This document shows positions 1-8,478 of a DNA stretch of 64,000 nucleotides, piece after piece. Positions within the stretch are counted from its first letter, which is position 1. Every line of letters starts with the position of its first letter. The stretch is taken from the NCBI RefSeq assembly GCF_042654365.1, contig NZ_JBHSGG010000014.1:62001-126000 (forward strand), read 5' to 3'. Made by a program: the position numbers and the translations under genes. Under the pieces are notes generated by a model. That model did not search any database. It was given only the letters and a program-made list of their open reading frames with translations, and was not told where the DNA came from. Origin of the DNA: Coralloluteibacterium thermophilum. GTDB lineage: Bacteria; Pseudomonadota; Gammaproteobacteria; Xanthomonadales; Xanthomonadaceae.

Positions 1-2
1 AT

Positions 3-1154
3 CCCGCCGACCTCTACGACATCCGTTCCGAGCTGAGCGAGGAGGAGCGGGCGGTCCAGGAGAGCGTCGCCCGTTTCACCGACGAGCGCGTGCTGCCGAT
101 CATCGGCGACTGCTTCGACCAGGCGCGCTTCCCGCACGAGCTCGTCCCCGAGATCGCAGGGCTGGGCCTGCTGGGGGCGACGCTTCCCGAGGAGTACGGC
201 GGCGCCGGGCTCAACAGCGTCGCCTACGGGCTGATCTGCCAGGAGCTGGAGCGGGGCGATTCCGGCCTGCGCAGCTTCGTCTCGGTCCAGAGTTCGCTCT
301 GCATGTATCCGATCTTCGCCTACGGCAGCGAAGAGCAGCGTCGCGCGTGGTTGCCGCGCATGGCGAAGGGCGAGGTCATCGGCTGTTTCGGCCTCACGGA
401 GGCGCACGGCGGCTCCGATCCGGCCAGCATGAAGACCCGCGCGCGCCGCGACGGCGGCGACTGGGTGATCGACGGCGCCAAGATGTGGATCACCAACGGC
501 AACCTCGCGCACGTCGCCATCGTCTGGGCGCAGACCGAGGAAGGCGTGCAGGGCTTCGTCGTGCCCACCGACACGCCCGGCTTCGGCGCGCAGGAGATCC
601 ACCGCAAGATGAGCCTGCGCGCCTCGGTCACCTCCGCCCTGTTCCTCGATGGCGTGCGCGTGCCCGAGGCCGCGCGGCTGCCCGGCGCGCAGGGCCTCAA
701 GGGGCCGCTCGGCTGCCTGACGCAGGCCCGCTACGGCATCACCTGGGGCCCGATCGGCGCCGCCATCGCCTGCTACCGCGAAGCGCTGGCCTATGCCGGC
801 GAACGCATGCTGTTCGGGCGGCCGCTGGCTGCGACCCAGGCCGCGCAGATCCGCCTGGCGGAGATGGCGCGCCGCATCACCCTGGCGCAGCTGCTGTCGC
901 TGCGGCTCGGACGGCTCAAGGACGCGGGGGCCATGCAGCCTGCCCAGGTCTCGCTGGCGAAGTGGAACAACTGCCGCATGGCCATCGACATCGCGCGCGA
1001 CTGCCGCGACCTCCTCGGCGGCGCCGGGATCACCACCGAGCACGCCGCCATCCGCCACGGCCTCAACCTCGAATCCGTCATCACCTACGAAGGCACCGAG
1101 ACGGTGCACCAGCTGGTGATCGGGCGCGAGGTCACCGGCATCAACGCGTTCTAG
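3..1154 (+). CDS. gcdH: Acyl-CoA dehydrogenase, glutaryl-CoA dehydrogenase type (5' partial)
   Basis: Flavoprotein of the acyl-CoA dehydrogenase family, most like glutaryl-CoA dehydrogenase, which oxidatively decarboxylates glutaryl-CoA to crotonyl-CoA in lysine/tryptophan breakdown. The frame is already open at the window edge (PADLYDIRSELSEEE), so the N-terminus is missing and 383 codons are visible. Supporting signatures are LPEEYGGAGL, the FAD/substrate segment GCFGLTEAHGGSDP, MWITNGNLA, and near the C-terminus ITYEGTETVHQLVIGREVTG. The Glu in the YEGT motif is the catalytic base position of GCDH. A GNAT remnant follows 6 bp downstream. Family assignment is firm; substrate specificity is inferred from the C-terminal motif. 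Confidence 0.88.
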   Translation, partial: PADLYDIRSELSEEERAVQESVARFTDERVLPIIGDCFDQARFPHELVPEIAGLGLLGATLPEEYGGAGLNSVAYGLICQELERGDSGLRSFVSVQSSLCMYPIFAYGSEEQRRAWLPRMAKGEVIGCFGLTEAHGGSDPASMKTRARRDGGDWVIDGAKMWITNGNLAHVAIVWAQTEEGVQGFVVPTDTPGFGAQEIHRKMSLRASVTSALFLDGVRVPEAARLPGAQGLKGPLGCLTQARYGITWGPIGAAIACYREALAYAGERMLFGRPLAATQAAQIRLAEMARRITLAQLLSLRLGRLKDAGAMQPAQVSLAKWNNCRMAIDIARDCRDLLGGAGITTEHAAIRHGLNLESVITYEGTETVHQLVIGREVTGINAF

Positions 1155-1160
1155 CCCGCC

Positions 1161-1700
1161 ATGCGCATCGCTCCCGGTCCCACGCTCGAAACCCCGCGCC
1201 TGATCCTGCGCCCCACCGCGCTCGAGGACTTCGAGTCCTGGGCGGCCTTCATGGCCGATCCGGAGCGCATGACCCACCTCGGCGGCGCCAAGTCGCGGCC
1301 GGAAGCCTGGCGCGCCCTCATCGCCATGGCTGGTGCGTGGCAGTTGCAGGGCTTCGCCATGTTCTCGGTGATCGAGAAGGCAACCGGGACGTGGGTCGGC
1401 CGCGTCGGCCCCTAGTGCCCGGAAGGCTGGCCGGGGACGGAAGTGGGCTGGAGCATCGTCGGCGCCGCAGGCGGCAAGGGCTACGCCACGGAGGCGGCCA
1501 CCGCCGCCATCGACTGGTGCTTCGACGTCCTCGGCTGGACCGAGGTCATCCACACCATCGCGCCCGACAACCACCCGTCCAAGGGCGTGGCGCGGAGGCT
1601 GGGCTCCGCGTGGCTGCGCAACGGGCGGCTGCCTCCGCCGCACGAGATCGACTGCGAGATCTGGGGGCAGTCGCGCGAGGCCTGGAAGGCGCGGCGCTGA
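1161..1700 (+). pseudogene. GNAT (RimJ-type) acetyltransferase interrupted by an amber codon
   Basis: The frame reads as one GNAT N-acetyltransferase: it begins MRIAPGPTLETPRLILRP, typical of RimJ/RimL proteins, and passes through FSVIEKATGTWVGRVGP. It then meets TAG at 1413-1415 (codon 85) and continues in the same frame with CPEGWPGTEVGWSIVG and GKGYATEAATAAIDW, the acetyl-CoA-binding region, to a normal stop. Relatives, as I recall them, have Trp directly after GRVGP, so a TGG-to-TAG change is the simplest explanation. No frameshift is needed. An internal ATG/GTG restart would lack the N-terminal half of the fold. It follows gcdH by 6 bp. Pseudogene is the likely status unless the strain suppresses amber codons. 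Confidence 0.8.
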
Positions 1701-1729
1701 CCGGCAGCGCGTCGACGCCGCGGATGCGG

Positions 1730-1753
1730 GAACGGCGCCGTTGGGCGCCGTTC
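1730..1753. terminator. Perfect hairpin between converging genes
   Basis: A 10-bp perfect inverted repeat (GAACGGCGCC / GGCGCCGTTC) with a 4-nt loop lies between the end of the GNAT remnant and the end of the oppositely oriented OmpA-like gene. The flanks are only weakly T-rich, so a bidirectional intrinsic terminator is plausible but not certain. Confidence 0.5.
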
Positions 1754-1779
1754 CTGTTCCGGGCTGCTGGCGACCGGGC

Positions 1780-2271
1780 CTACTCGACCGCGACGATGTT
1801 GATCTCGACGCGGCGGTTGGGCGCCAGGCAGTCCACCAGGGGCGCACCGCGCAGGTCGGGGCAGTCGGCGATCGGGTCGGCCTTGCCGCGGCCCTCGGCC
1901 CGGATCACGTTCGGGGGAACGCCGCGCTCGACCAGGAAGGCGCGCACGGCCTCGGCGCGCTGGCGCGACAGTTCCTGGTTGTAGCTGTCCGAGCCGATGC
2001 GGTCGGTGTAGCCGATCACCTGGACCGACTCGATGCGCTGCGCGCCGCTGAGGCGCTCCGCGAGCTGCCCGAGCGAGCCCTCGCCGTGGCCCGCATTGGA
2101 GATGTCGGCGCGTCCGAACGGAAACAGCGCGTCGGCGGAGAGGCGGACGCTGCTGACCTGTGCCTGCGGGGGCGGCGGGGCGGGTTCGGGTGGAAGTTCC
2201 CTGCGCTGCGTCGCGCAGCCGGCGAGCAGCAGCAGGCCGAGTGCGCTCAACATGCCGAGTGACTTATCCAT
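1780..2271 (-). CDS. OmpA-family peptidoglycan-binding lipoprotein
   Basis: Predicted 163-aa outer-membrane lipoprotein. It has a short signal sequence ending in lipobox LLAGC (Cys about residue 22), a Pro-rich linker (PPEPAPPPPQ), and a C-terminal OmpA/Pal-type domain with VIGYTDRIGSDSYNQELSRQ, RAEAVRAFLVERG and NRRVEINI. This domain normally binds meso-diaminopimelate in peptidoglycan, tethering the outer membrane. The start was chosen because GGAG lies just upstream of the ATG and the lipobox is then correctly placed. Longer readings in the same frame lack a signal peptide. It is on the opposite strand to the GNAT remnant and is not in an obvious tol-pal operon. Confidence 0.85.
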   Translation of the reverse strand: MDKSLGMLSALGLLLLAGCATQRRELPPEPAPPPPQAQVSSVRLSADALFPFGRADISNAGHGEGSLGQLAERLSGAQRIESVQVIGYTDRIGSDSYNQELSRQRAEAVRAFLVERGVPPNVIRAEGRGKADPIADCPDLRGAPLVDCLAPNRRVEINIVAVE

Positions 2272-2417
2272 GCGGACTCCGTTGATGTGGATTCTGGCGC
2301 CACGAGAGACGAGGGCGACGCCGCGTCCTCCGGGCGCGCGGCGGGCGCGTCTTCCCGTGGCAGCGGAGAGTAGCAGCCGGAACCGGAGGCGACATCGGCA
2401 GGCGTCGCAGTCCTGCG

Positions 2418-3269
2418 TCAGCGGGCCGCCCCGGCCGACCGCGGCGGCGCGGCGGCGGGTGGCGGCCGGTAGCCGAACACGCCCGAAAGCAGTGCCGCTG
2501 CCCCGCTGTAGTCGGCCGCGGCGGCGGGATCGAACCCGACGATGCCCAGCTCCGCCAGCGCGGCGTGGTCGGCGGCGTCGTCCTGCAGGACCAGCAGGGC
2601 GTCCGACACCGCGACCCGCACCGATTCCGGAACCCCGGGCGCGGCGGAGAAGGCCGCGCCCGGATGGTCGCGGCTGCGATGGATCACGACGAGGTTGGGA
2701 TACTCCTGCGCGACCCGGGTGGGGACCATGGCCGCCTCCGCCTCGCCGGCGAACACCATTTCGATCCCCTCGCGCCACGTGGTCGCCAGCGACTGGATGT
2801 CCGGCTGCGCGACCGGGTTGCGGTAGAGGCCGCTCAGCAGCACGTAGCCCAGGCTGGGCGAGGGCATGCCGACCACGCGCGCGCCGTGCAGGCCCTGCAG
2901 ACCGCCGCTGCGTCCCGGCGCGGCCACCAGCGAATAGCCGCCGGGGCCGGCCGCACGGACCAGGGGGACGAAGCCGTGGTGCTGGATGCGGTAGTCGGCC
3001 AGGTGCGCCTCCTCGAAGGCGAAATCGGCCGCGTCGCCCGCGCGCAGGTCGCGCCAGTAGACGTGGTAGTTGGGCCAGGTCCGGAGGCTGAAGCGATGGC
3101 CGGTGGTGCGATCGAGGTAGTCGAGGAGAGGCCGGTAGACCTCGGCGGCCTGTTCCTCGGGATAGCTGGGCTCGACGGCGATCGTGTAGGTCTCCGCCCG
3201 GGCGCCGGCGGATGCCAGCAGGCCCAGCAGCAGGAGCGAGGCGAAGCGGTGCGCGTACGGCGATTCCAT
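2418..3269 (-). CDS. PhnD-like periplasmic phosphate/phosphonate-binding protein
   Basis: A 283-aa exported protein resembling the PhnD/PtxB substrate-binding family of phosphate, phosphite or phosphonate ABC transporters. The signal peptide covers about residues 1-25 (hydrophobic LLLLGLLASA, cleavage near ARA). The mature part begins TYTIAVEPSYPEEQAAEVYRPL and includes DYLDRTTGHRF and YHVYWRDLRAGDAADFAFEE, matching the family's N-terminal lobe. The C-terminus is Ala/Pro-rich. GGGGAG upstream of ATG supports the start. No permease or ATPase gene is adjacent, so it is an orphan. Many such orphans in xanthomonads have no established ligand; substrate is unknown. Confidence 0.65.
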   Translation of the reverse strand: MESPYAHRFASLLLLGLLASAGARAETYTIAVEPSYPEEQAAEVYRPLLDYLDRTTGHRFSLRTWPNYHVYWRDLRAGDAADFAFEEAHLADYRIQHHGFVPLVRAAGPGGYSLVAAPGRSGGLQGLHGARVVGMPSPSLGYVLLSGLYRNPVAQPDIQSLATTWREGIEMVFAGEAEAAMVPTRVAQEYPNLVVIHRSRDHPGAAFSAAPGVPESVRVAVSDALLVLQDDAADHAALAELGIVGFDPAAAADYSGAAALLSGVFGYRPPPAAAPPRSAGAAR

Positions 3270-3331
3270 GGCGGCTCCCCGAAGCGCCCTCGACGGGCGT
3301 CCGGGATGGTAGCGCCGCCTCCCGGCCGGTG

Positions 3332-4189
3332 TCAGCGCGCCAGGCCGGGCAGGAAGGGCAGGGCGGCGCAGGGGCGGCCACCGCACCGCAGGGCCGCCGC
3401 GGCGTGGTCCAGCGCGACCACCGCCAGCGCCTCGTCGCCGGCCACGCTCACGAGCTGGCCCACGGCCGCGTCCTCCGCCAGCACCTCGGCTCCGGGCACG
3501 CCGTCCTCGACCTGCAGCCGCACGGGGCCACGCTTGGCCTGGCCCAGGTAGTGCGTGCGCGACACGATCTCCTGGCCGGGATAGCAGCCCTTCCTGAGGC
3601 TCACCGCCTGCAGGCGGTCCAGGCCGAGCATCTGCGGCGTCCAGCTCTCGGACTGGTCCGGCCCCAGGCGCGGCAGCCCGTGGGCGATGTCCGCACGCTG
3701 CCAGGCCGCGACGAAGGCCGGGTCCGCTCCGGTGCGGGCGCCGGCCCCGATGCGCAGCCCGCGCGCGAATCCGTCGCCGCCGAGGTCGAGCCAGTCGCCG
3801 TCGTCCGCCGCGGCGATCGCGCTGCGCCCGTCGGCGGTCGGGAAATCGCCGCCGACGCGGCCCTCGACGACAAGGTCGGTGCCGACCTCGAGCCGGACCT
3901 TGCTGCGGAACACGAAGCGCTGCAGGCGCTCGCGCAGCGCCCCGGCCGGATGGTCGGGGAGCAGCAGGCGGATCGTCGTGGCGTCGATGCGCAGCAGCGC
4001 GAACAGAGCGATCACGCGGCCCTTGGGCGTGAGCCAGGCGCTCCAGTGCCAGTGGCCGTCGCGCAGCGCCGCGACGTCGCTGGTGAACTGCGCCTGCGCG
4101 AAGGGGACCGCGTCGGCGCCGGCGATCGTCAGGACGTCGAAGGGCAGGGCGCCAGCGGCCGGGACGGCCTCATTCGGGTTGAAAGGCAT
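3332..4189 (-). CDS. ygfZ: Folate-binding Fe-S maintenance protein YgfZ
   Basis: A 285-aa homologue of YgfZ, a tetrahydrofolate-dependent protein related to GcvT aminomethyltransferase that supports synthesis or repair of certain Fe-S enzymes. The diagnostic motif KGCYPGQEIVSRTHYLGQ, with its conserved Cys, is at about residues 203-220. The N-terminus contains the GcvT-like QFTSDVAAL segment and WSAWLTPKGRV. It is divergent from the DUF1674-sdhCDAB operon with about 46 bp between starts. Because SDH contains three Fe-S clusters this placement is meaningful, and ygfZ also neighbours sdhE in enterobacteria. Length is in the family's usual 290-330 range or slightly short. Confidence 0.9.
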   Translation of the reverse strand: MPFNPNEAVPAAGALPFDVLTIAGADAVPFAQAQFTSDVAALRDGHWHWSAWLTPKGRVIALFALLRIDATTIRLLLPDHPAGALRERLQRFVFRSKVRLEVGTDLVVEGRVGGDFPTADGRSAIAAADDGDWLDLGGDGFARGLRIGAGARTGADPAFVAAWQRADIAHGLPRLGPDQSESWTPQMLGLDRLQAVSLRKGCYPGQEIVSRTHYLGQAKRGPVRLQVEDGVPGAEVLAEDAAVGQLVSVAGDEALAVVALDHAAAALRCGGRPCAALPFLPGLAR

Positions 4190-4235
4190 GACCAGCGCGA
4201 ACTAACATTCAAAGGTTCTGTTCATCTTGTTGCGA

Positions 4236-4406
4236 ATGATAAGCGAAACGCCAAACCCCGCAGGCGACGCGCCGGAGAACCAGGGCGACGACGTCGGCGG
4301 AACCGAGCGCGAGAAGGCGGCGCCGGTCGAGATCGGCGGTCGGGGCGGCCCGGATCCCACGCGCTACGGCGACTGGGAGAAGAACGGCCGCTGCGTCGAC
4401 TTCTGA
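4236..4406 (+). CDS. DUF1674 / SDHAF4-type succinate dehydrogenase assembly factor
   Basis: A 56-codon gene just ahead of sdhC. The N-terminal half is Gly/Glu-rich and probably disordered. The C-terminus ends exactly with PTRYGDWEKNGRCVDF, the hallmark of DUF1674, the family of eukaryotic SDHAF4/Sdh8. SDHAF4 binds flavinylated SdhA and protects it before joining SdhB. The ATG at 4236 is favoured because the frame begins close by; no strong ribosome-binding site is visible, and TTG codons lie at 4227 and 4230. Standard ORF length cutoffs would miss it. Its position as first gene of the sdh operon agrees with a role in SDH maturation. Confidence 0.85.
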   Translation: MISETPNPAGDAPENQGDDVGGTEREKAAPVEIGGRGGPDPTRYGDWEKNGRCVDF

Positions 4407-4484
4407 CCGACACGGCCCCGTCGCTTGTTCCGCAGCACCATCGCTTCCGCCTCTCCCTTTCTCCGAGCCATAGCCAGACCGCCC

Positions 4485-4877
4485 ATGGCGAATATCCAGC
4501 GTCCACTTTCCCCGCATCTGCAGATCTACCGCTGGCAGATCACGATGGTCATGTCCATCCTCAACCGCGCCACGGGCATCGCCCTCGTCGTCGGCGCGGC
4601 CTGGGTGGTGTGGTGGCTGCTCGCCGCCGCCGGCTTCGTCCCGTACGCGCCGCTGGCCGCCTTCTCCGGCTCCATCGTCGGGCTCGTGGCGCTGTTCGGC
4701 TTCACGCTCTGCCTGACCTACCACCTCTTCAACGGCCTGCGCCACCTCGCGTGGGACGCCGGCATCTGGATGGACATCCCGCAGGTCTACGCGACCGGCT
4801 GGATCACCTGGGCGCTGACGGTGGCGACCACCGCCGGCATCTGGATCGCGGTGTGGATGACGGGAGGCCTGGCATGA
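4485..4877 (+). CDS. sdhC: Succinate dehydrogenase cytochrome b556 subunit
   Basis: A 130-aa membrane anchor of complex II. It begins with the typical RPLSPHLQIYRWQ segment, followed by the SxxxR motif SILNRATG used in ubiquinone binding, then three transmembrane helices (about residues 28-50, 62-84, 108-128). The heme-ligand histidine is probably in LTYHLFNGLRHLAWD. Its stop overlaps the sdhD start by ATGA, indicating translational coupling. It follows DUF1674 by 78 bp. Confidence 0.93.
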   Translation: MANIQRPLSPHLQIYRWQITMVMSILNRATGIALVVGAAWVVWWLLAAAGFVPYAPLAAFSGSIVGLVALFGFTLCLTYHLFNGLRHLAWDAGIWMDIPQVYATGWITWALTVATTAGIWIAVWMTGGLA

Positions 4878-5275
4878 ACATCAATCCCGAAGCGCGCACC
4901 CTGCGCGATCCGCTCGGCCGCGCGCGCGGCCTGGGTTCGGCGAAGGAGGGCGTGGGCCACTGGTGGATCCAGCGCGTGACCTCCGTGGCGCTGACCCTGC
5001 TGACCCCGTGGTTCGTCTGGCTGCTGGTGAGCCTCGCCGGCGCCGACGAGGCCACCGCCCGGGCGACCCTGGGCCAGCCGCTGCACGGCACCCTGATGCT
5101 GGCCTTCGTGGTCGCGCTGTTCTGGCACACCAAGCTCGGTCTCCAGGTGGTCGTCGAGGACTACGTGCACACGCGCTGGCTGGAGCTCGTCGCCCAGTTG
5201 CTGATCAACTTCCTGTGCGTCCTGGCCACGCTCGCCTGCGTGCTGGCGATCGGCCGGATGGTGTTCACCGCATGA
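4874..5275 (+). CDS. sdhD: Succinate dehydrogenase hydrophobic membrane anchor
   Basis: A 133-aa second membrane anchor of complex II. GSAKEGVGHWWIQRVTSVAL is a typical SdhD entry into the first helix. Three transmembrane helices follow, with the conserved FWHTKLGLQVVVEDYVHT block carrying the heme/quinone-pocket His and the Asp-Tyr pair. It starts inside the sdhC stop codon (ATGA). The 100 bp before sdhA hold no second gene I would defend, although a 35-codon frame links the two by ATGA overlaps. Confidence 0.92.
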   Translation: MNINPEARTLRDPLGRARGLGSAKEGVGHWWIQRVTSVALTLLTPWFVWLLVSLAGADEATARATLGQPLHGTLMLAFVVALFWHTKLGLQVVVEDYVHTRWLELVAQLLINFLCVLATLACVLAIGRMVFTA

Positions 5276-5375
5276 TTCCCGGGGCGCGCCTCGCGCCCGC
5301 CGCGGATTCCGTTTCCACCCGCGCCCGCGCGACCGCCGGGCGCCGCGCCCGCCCCGCGGGCCCCAAGGCCTCACC

Positions 5376-7169
5376 ATGACCAAGACCGCTTATCCCATCA
5401 CCGAACACAAGTACGACATGCTGGTGGTCGGTGCCGGCGGCGCAGGACTGCGCGCCACGTTCGGCCTGGCCCAGAAGGGCCTGAAGACCGCGTGCATCAC
5501 CAAGGTGTTCCCGACCCGCTCGCACACGGTGGCGGCGCAGGGCGGCATCTCGGCCGCGCTCGGCAACATGGGCGAGGACGACTGGCGCTTCCATTTCTAC
5601 GACACCATCAAGGGCTCGGACTGGCTGGGCGACCAGGACGCCATCGAGTACATGTGCCGCGAGGCGATCCCGGCGATCATCGAGCTCGAGCACCAGGGCG
5701 TGCCCTTCTCGCGCACCGAGGACGGCAAGATCTACCAGCGTCCGTTCGGCGGCATGACCACGCACTACGGCAAGGGCACCGCGCAGCGCACCTGCGCCGC
5801 GGCCGACCGCACCGGCCACGCGATCCTGCACACGCTCTACCAGCAGTCCCTCGCGCACGACGCCAAGTTCTTCGTCGAGTACTTCGCGCTCGACCTGATC
5901 ATGGACGACGAGGGCGCCTGCCGCGGCGTGCTCGCGCTCGACATGACCCAGGGCACGCTGCACCTGTTCCGCGCCCACGGCACCGTGCTTGCGACCGGCG
6001 GCTACGGTCGCGCCTACTTCTCGGCGACCTCGGCCCACACCTGCACCGGCGACGGCGGCGGCATGGCGCTGCGCGCGGGCCTGGCGATGCAGGACATGGA
6101 GTTCGTGCAGTTCCACCCGACCGGCATCTACGGCGCGGGCTGCCTCATCACCGAGGGCGTGCGGGGCGAGGGCGGCATCCTGCGCAACAGCAAGGGCGAG
6201 CGCTTCATGGAGCGCTACGCGCCCAACGCCAAGGACCTCGCCTCGCGCGACGTCGTCTCGCGCTCCATGACCATCGAGATCCGCGAGGGCCGCGGCGTCG
6301 GCGAGCACGGCGACCACATCCACCTCGACCTGACCCACCTCGATCCGAAGGACATCCACGAGAAGCTGCCGGGCATCGCGGAATCCGCCCGCATCTTCGC
6401 CGGCGTCGACGTGGAGAAGGAGCCGATCCCGGTCATCCCGACCGTGCACTACAACATGGGCGGCATTCCGACCAACTACCACGGCGAGGTGGTGCAGCTG
6501 CGCAACGGCGACCCCGACGCGGTGGTGCCGGGGCTCTATGCCATCGGCGAGGCCGCGTGCGTCTCGGTCCACGGCGCCAACCGCCTCGGCTCGAACTCCC
6601 TGCTGGACCTCGTGGTGTTCGGCCGTGCGGTCGCCAACCGCTGCGCCGAGACGATCAAGAGCGGCCAGCCGCACAGGAGCCTGCCCGCCGACGCCTGCGA
6701 CGCGGCCCTGGCGAACCTCGACCGCCTGCGCTACGCCAAGGGGTCGCTGCCGACGGCGCAGATCCGCGCCAACATGCAGAAGATCATGCAGGAGGACGCC
6801 GCGGTGTTCCGCACCCAGGAGACCCTGGAGCAGGGCGTCAAGCGCATCCGCGAGGCGCACGCCTCGTTCGAGGACGTCGGCGTCACCGACCGCTCGCTGG
6901 TCTTCAACACGGACCTGATCGAGACCCTGGAGCTGCAGAACCTGCTGTCCCAGGCGGTGGTCACCATGGTCTCGGCGGAGAACCGCAAGGAGTCGCGCGG
7001 CGCGCACGCGCGCGAGGACTTCAAGGACCGCGACGACGTCAACTGGCACAAGCACACCATCTGCGCGATCGACGCCAAGGGCAACACCCGCATCGACTAC
7101 CGTCCGGTGCACATGACCACGCTCACCGGCGAGGTCGATCCGGTGCCGCCGAAGGCCCGCGTCTACTGA
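5376..7169 (+). CDS. sdhA: Succinate dehydrogenase flavoprotein subunit
   Basis: The 597-aa catalytic subunit oxidising succinate to fumarate. The FAD-binding Rossmann motif VVGAGGAGLRA is at about residues 17-27. TRSHTVAAQGGI contains the histidine (His50) to which FAD is normally covalently attached. HPTGIYGAGCLITEGVRGEG and the later HGANRLGSNSLLDL match the substrate and capping regions. The C-terminal sequence (DDVNWHKHTI, TGEVDPVPPKARVY) is the usual end of proteobacterial SdhA. Length is normal. Flavinylation is expected to depend on the sdhE gene downstream and the DUF1674 gene upstream. Confidence 0.97.
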   Translation: MTKTAYPITEHKYDMLVVGAGGAGLRATFGLAQKGLKTACITKVFPTRSHTVAAQGGISAALGNMGEDDWRFHFYDTIKGSDWLGDQDAIEYMCREAIPAIIELEHQGVPFSRTEDGKIYQRPFGGMTTHYGKGTAQRTCAAADRTGHAILHTLYQQSLAHDAKFFVEYFALDLIMDDEGACRGVLALDMTQGTLHLFRAHGTVLATGGYGRAYFSATSAHTCTGDGGGMALRAGLAMQDMEFVQFHPTGIYGAGCLITEGVRGEGGILRNSKGERFMERYAPNAKDLASRDVVSRSMTIEIREGRGVGEHGDHIHLDLTHLDPKDIHEKLPGIAESARIFAGVDVEKEPIPVIPTVHYNMGGIPTNYHGEVVQLRNGDPDAVVPGLYAIGEAACVSVHGANRLGSNSLLDLVVFGRAVANRCAETIKSGQPHRSLPADACDAALANLDRLRYAKGSLPTAQIRANMQKIMQEDAAVFRTQETLEQGVKRIREAHASFEDVGVTDRSLVFNTDLIETLELQNLLSQAVVTMVSAENRKESRGAHAREDFKDRDDVNWHKHTICAIDAKGNTRIDYRPVHMTTLTGEVDPVPPKARVY

Positions 7170-7259
7170 TCCGGATGCAGGCCCGCACCCTCCTCACGAC
7201 CCTGCGCGCGACGCGCGCCTCGACCGCCCAGCGGTCGGCCTGAGCCAACGAGAACAGCC

Positions 7260-8042
7260 ATGGCAGAGTTCAGCCTTCCCAAGAATTCCCGCATCGGCAA
7301 GGGCAAGCACTTCGCCTCGCCGGGCGCGAAGAAGCCGCGCGTCTTCAAGGTCTACCGGTGGAATCCGGAGGACGGCCAGAACCCGCGCGTGGACACCTAC
7401 GAGGTCGACACCGCGGCCTGCGGGCCGATGGTTCTGGACGCGCTGCTCAAGATCAAGAACGAGATCGACCCGACGCTCGCGTTCCGCAGGTCCTGCCGCG
7501 AGGGCATCTGCGGCTCCTGCGCGATGAACATCGACGGCGTGAACACGCTGGCCTGCACCCGTGCGATCGAGGACTGCAGCAAGTCCGAAGTGCCGATCTA
7601 CCCGCTTCCGCACATGGAAGTGATCAAGGACCTGGTGCCGGACCTGACCCACTTCTTCGCGCAGTACGCCTCGATCAAGCCCTGGCTGCGCACACAGAGC
7701 GCGACGCCAGCCAGCGGCGAGCGCCTGCAGTCGAAGGAGGACCGCGCCAAGCTGGACGGCCTGTACGAGTGCATCCTGTGCGCCTGCTGCAGCACGTCCT
7801 GCCCGAGCTACTGGTGGAACGGCGAGCGCTACCTCGGCCCGGCGATCCTGCTGCAGGCCTATCGCTGGATCGCCGACTCGCGCGACGAGGACACCGGCCA
7901 GCGCCTGGACGAGCTGGAGGATCCCTTCAAGCTCTACCGCTGCCACACCATCATGAACTGCGCGCGGACCTGCCCGAAGGGCCTGAATCCGGCCAAGGCG
8001 ATCTCCGAGATCAAGAAGCTCATGCTGCAGCGCCGGGTCTGA
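7260..8042 (+). CDS. sdhB: Succinate dehydrogenase iron-sulfur subunit
   Basis: A 260-aa Fe-S electron-transfer subunit. The N-terminal plant-ferredoxin-type domain has SCREGICGSC with a further Cys at about residue 99, ligating [2Fe-2S]. The C-terminal domain has CILCACCSTSCPSYWWN and CARTCPKGLNP, ligating [4Fe-4S] and [3Fe-4S]. It follows sdhA after 90 bp without a terminator, so it is probably co-transcribed. A ribosome-binding sequence (ACGAGAACAGCC) precedes the ATG. Confidence 0.97.
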   Translation: MAEFSLPKNSRIGKGKHFASPGAKKPRVFKVYRWNPEDGQNPRVDTYEVDTAACGPMVLDALLKIKNEIDPTLAFRRSCREGICGSCAMNIDGVNTLACTRAIEDCSKSEVPIYPLPHMEVIKDLVPDLTHFFAQYASIKPWLRTQSATPASGERLQSKEDRAKLDGLYECILCACCSTSCPSYWWNGERYLGPAILLQAYRWIADSRDEDTGQRLDELEDPFKLYRCHTIMNCARTCPKGLNPAKAISEIKKLMLQRRV

Positions 8043-8052
8043 CCCGGCCGCG

Positions 8053-8478
8053 ATGTCCGAGGGCATCGCGGCCCTGGCCGCTCCCGTCTTCGTGATGGCC
8101 GGCCTGACCTTCCTGGTCTGGCTGCGCCTCTACGCCGTGCGGCTGTCGGCCATGCGCCGCCTGCGGATTCCGCCGCAGGCGGTGGCCTCGTCCGCCGGGG
8201 CGGCGGCCCACCTCGCCGACACCCGCGCCTCCGACAACTTCCGCAACCTGCTCGAGCTGCCGGTGCTGTTCTACGCGGCGCTCGGGCTGGCTGCGCTGGC
8301 GGGGCAGGGCGACCGCACGGTGCTCGTCCTCGCCTGGCTGTTCGTCGCCACCCGCGTGCTGCACAGCGCGATCCACTGCACCGTCAACCGCGTCGTCCCG
8401 CGCTTCCTCGCCTACCAGGCCGGAGCATGGACGCTGTGGGCCTTGTGGGCCGTTCTCGCGCTACGCTTCTACCGATGA
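8053..8478 (+). CDS. MAPEG-family membrane protein
   Basis: A 141-aa integral membrane protein with about four hydrophobic helices (residues about 7-25, 68-86, 91-110, 120-139). ASDNFRNLLELPVLFYAAL and VLHSAIHCTVNRVVPRF match the MAPEG family (eicosanoid/glutathione metabolism-like proteins), whose bacterial members mostly lack an assigned reaction. It is inserted between sdhB and sdhE, 10 bp after sdhB, and overlaps the sdhE start by ATGA, so it is part of the sdh transcript. Whether it contributes to SDH function is not known. Confidence 0.75.
   Translation: MSEGIAALAAPVFVMAGLTFLVWLRLYAVRLSAMRRLRIPPQAVASSAGAAAHLADTRASDNFRNLLELPVLFYAALGLAALAGQGDRTVLVLAWLFVATRVLHSAIHCTVNRVVPRFLAYQAGAWTLWALWAVLALRFYR

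Noticed and set aside
5272..5379. 35-codon frame joining sdhD and sdhA by ATGA overlaps at both ends
   Set aside because: Composition (Arg/Ala/Pro) is that of random GC-rich DNA and no relative is recalled; it may aid translational coupling but I cannot support it as a gene.
7175..7243. 22-codon frame between sdhA and sdhB
   Set aside because: Too short, no family resemblance and no distinctive ribosome-binding site.
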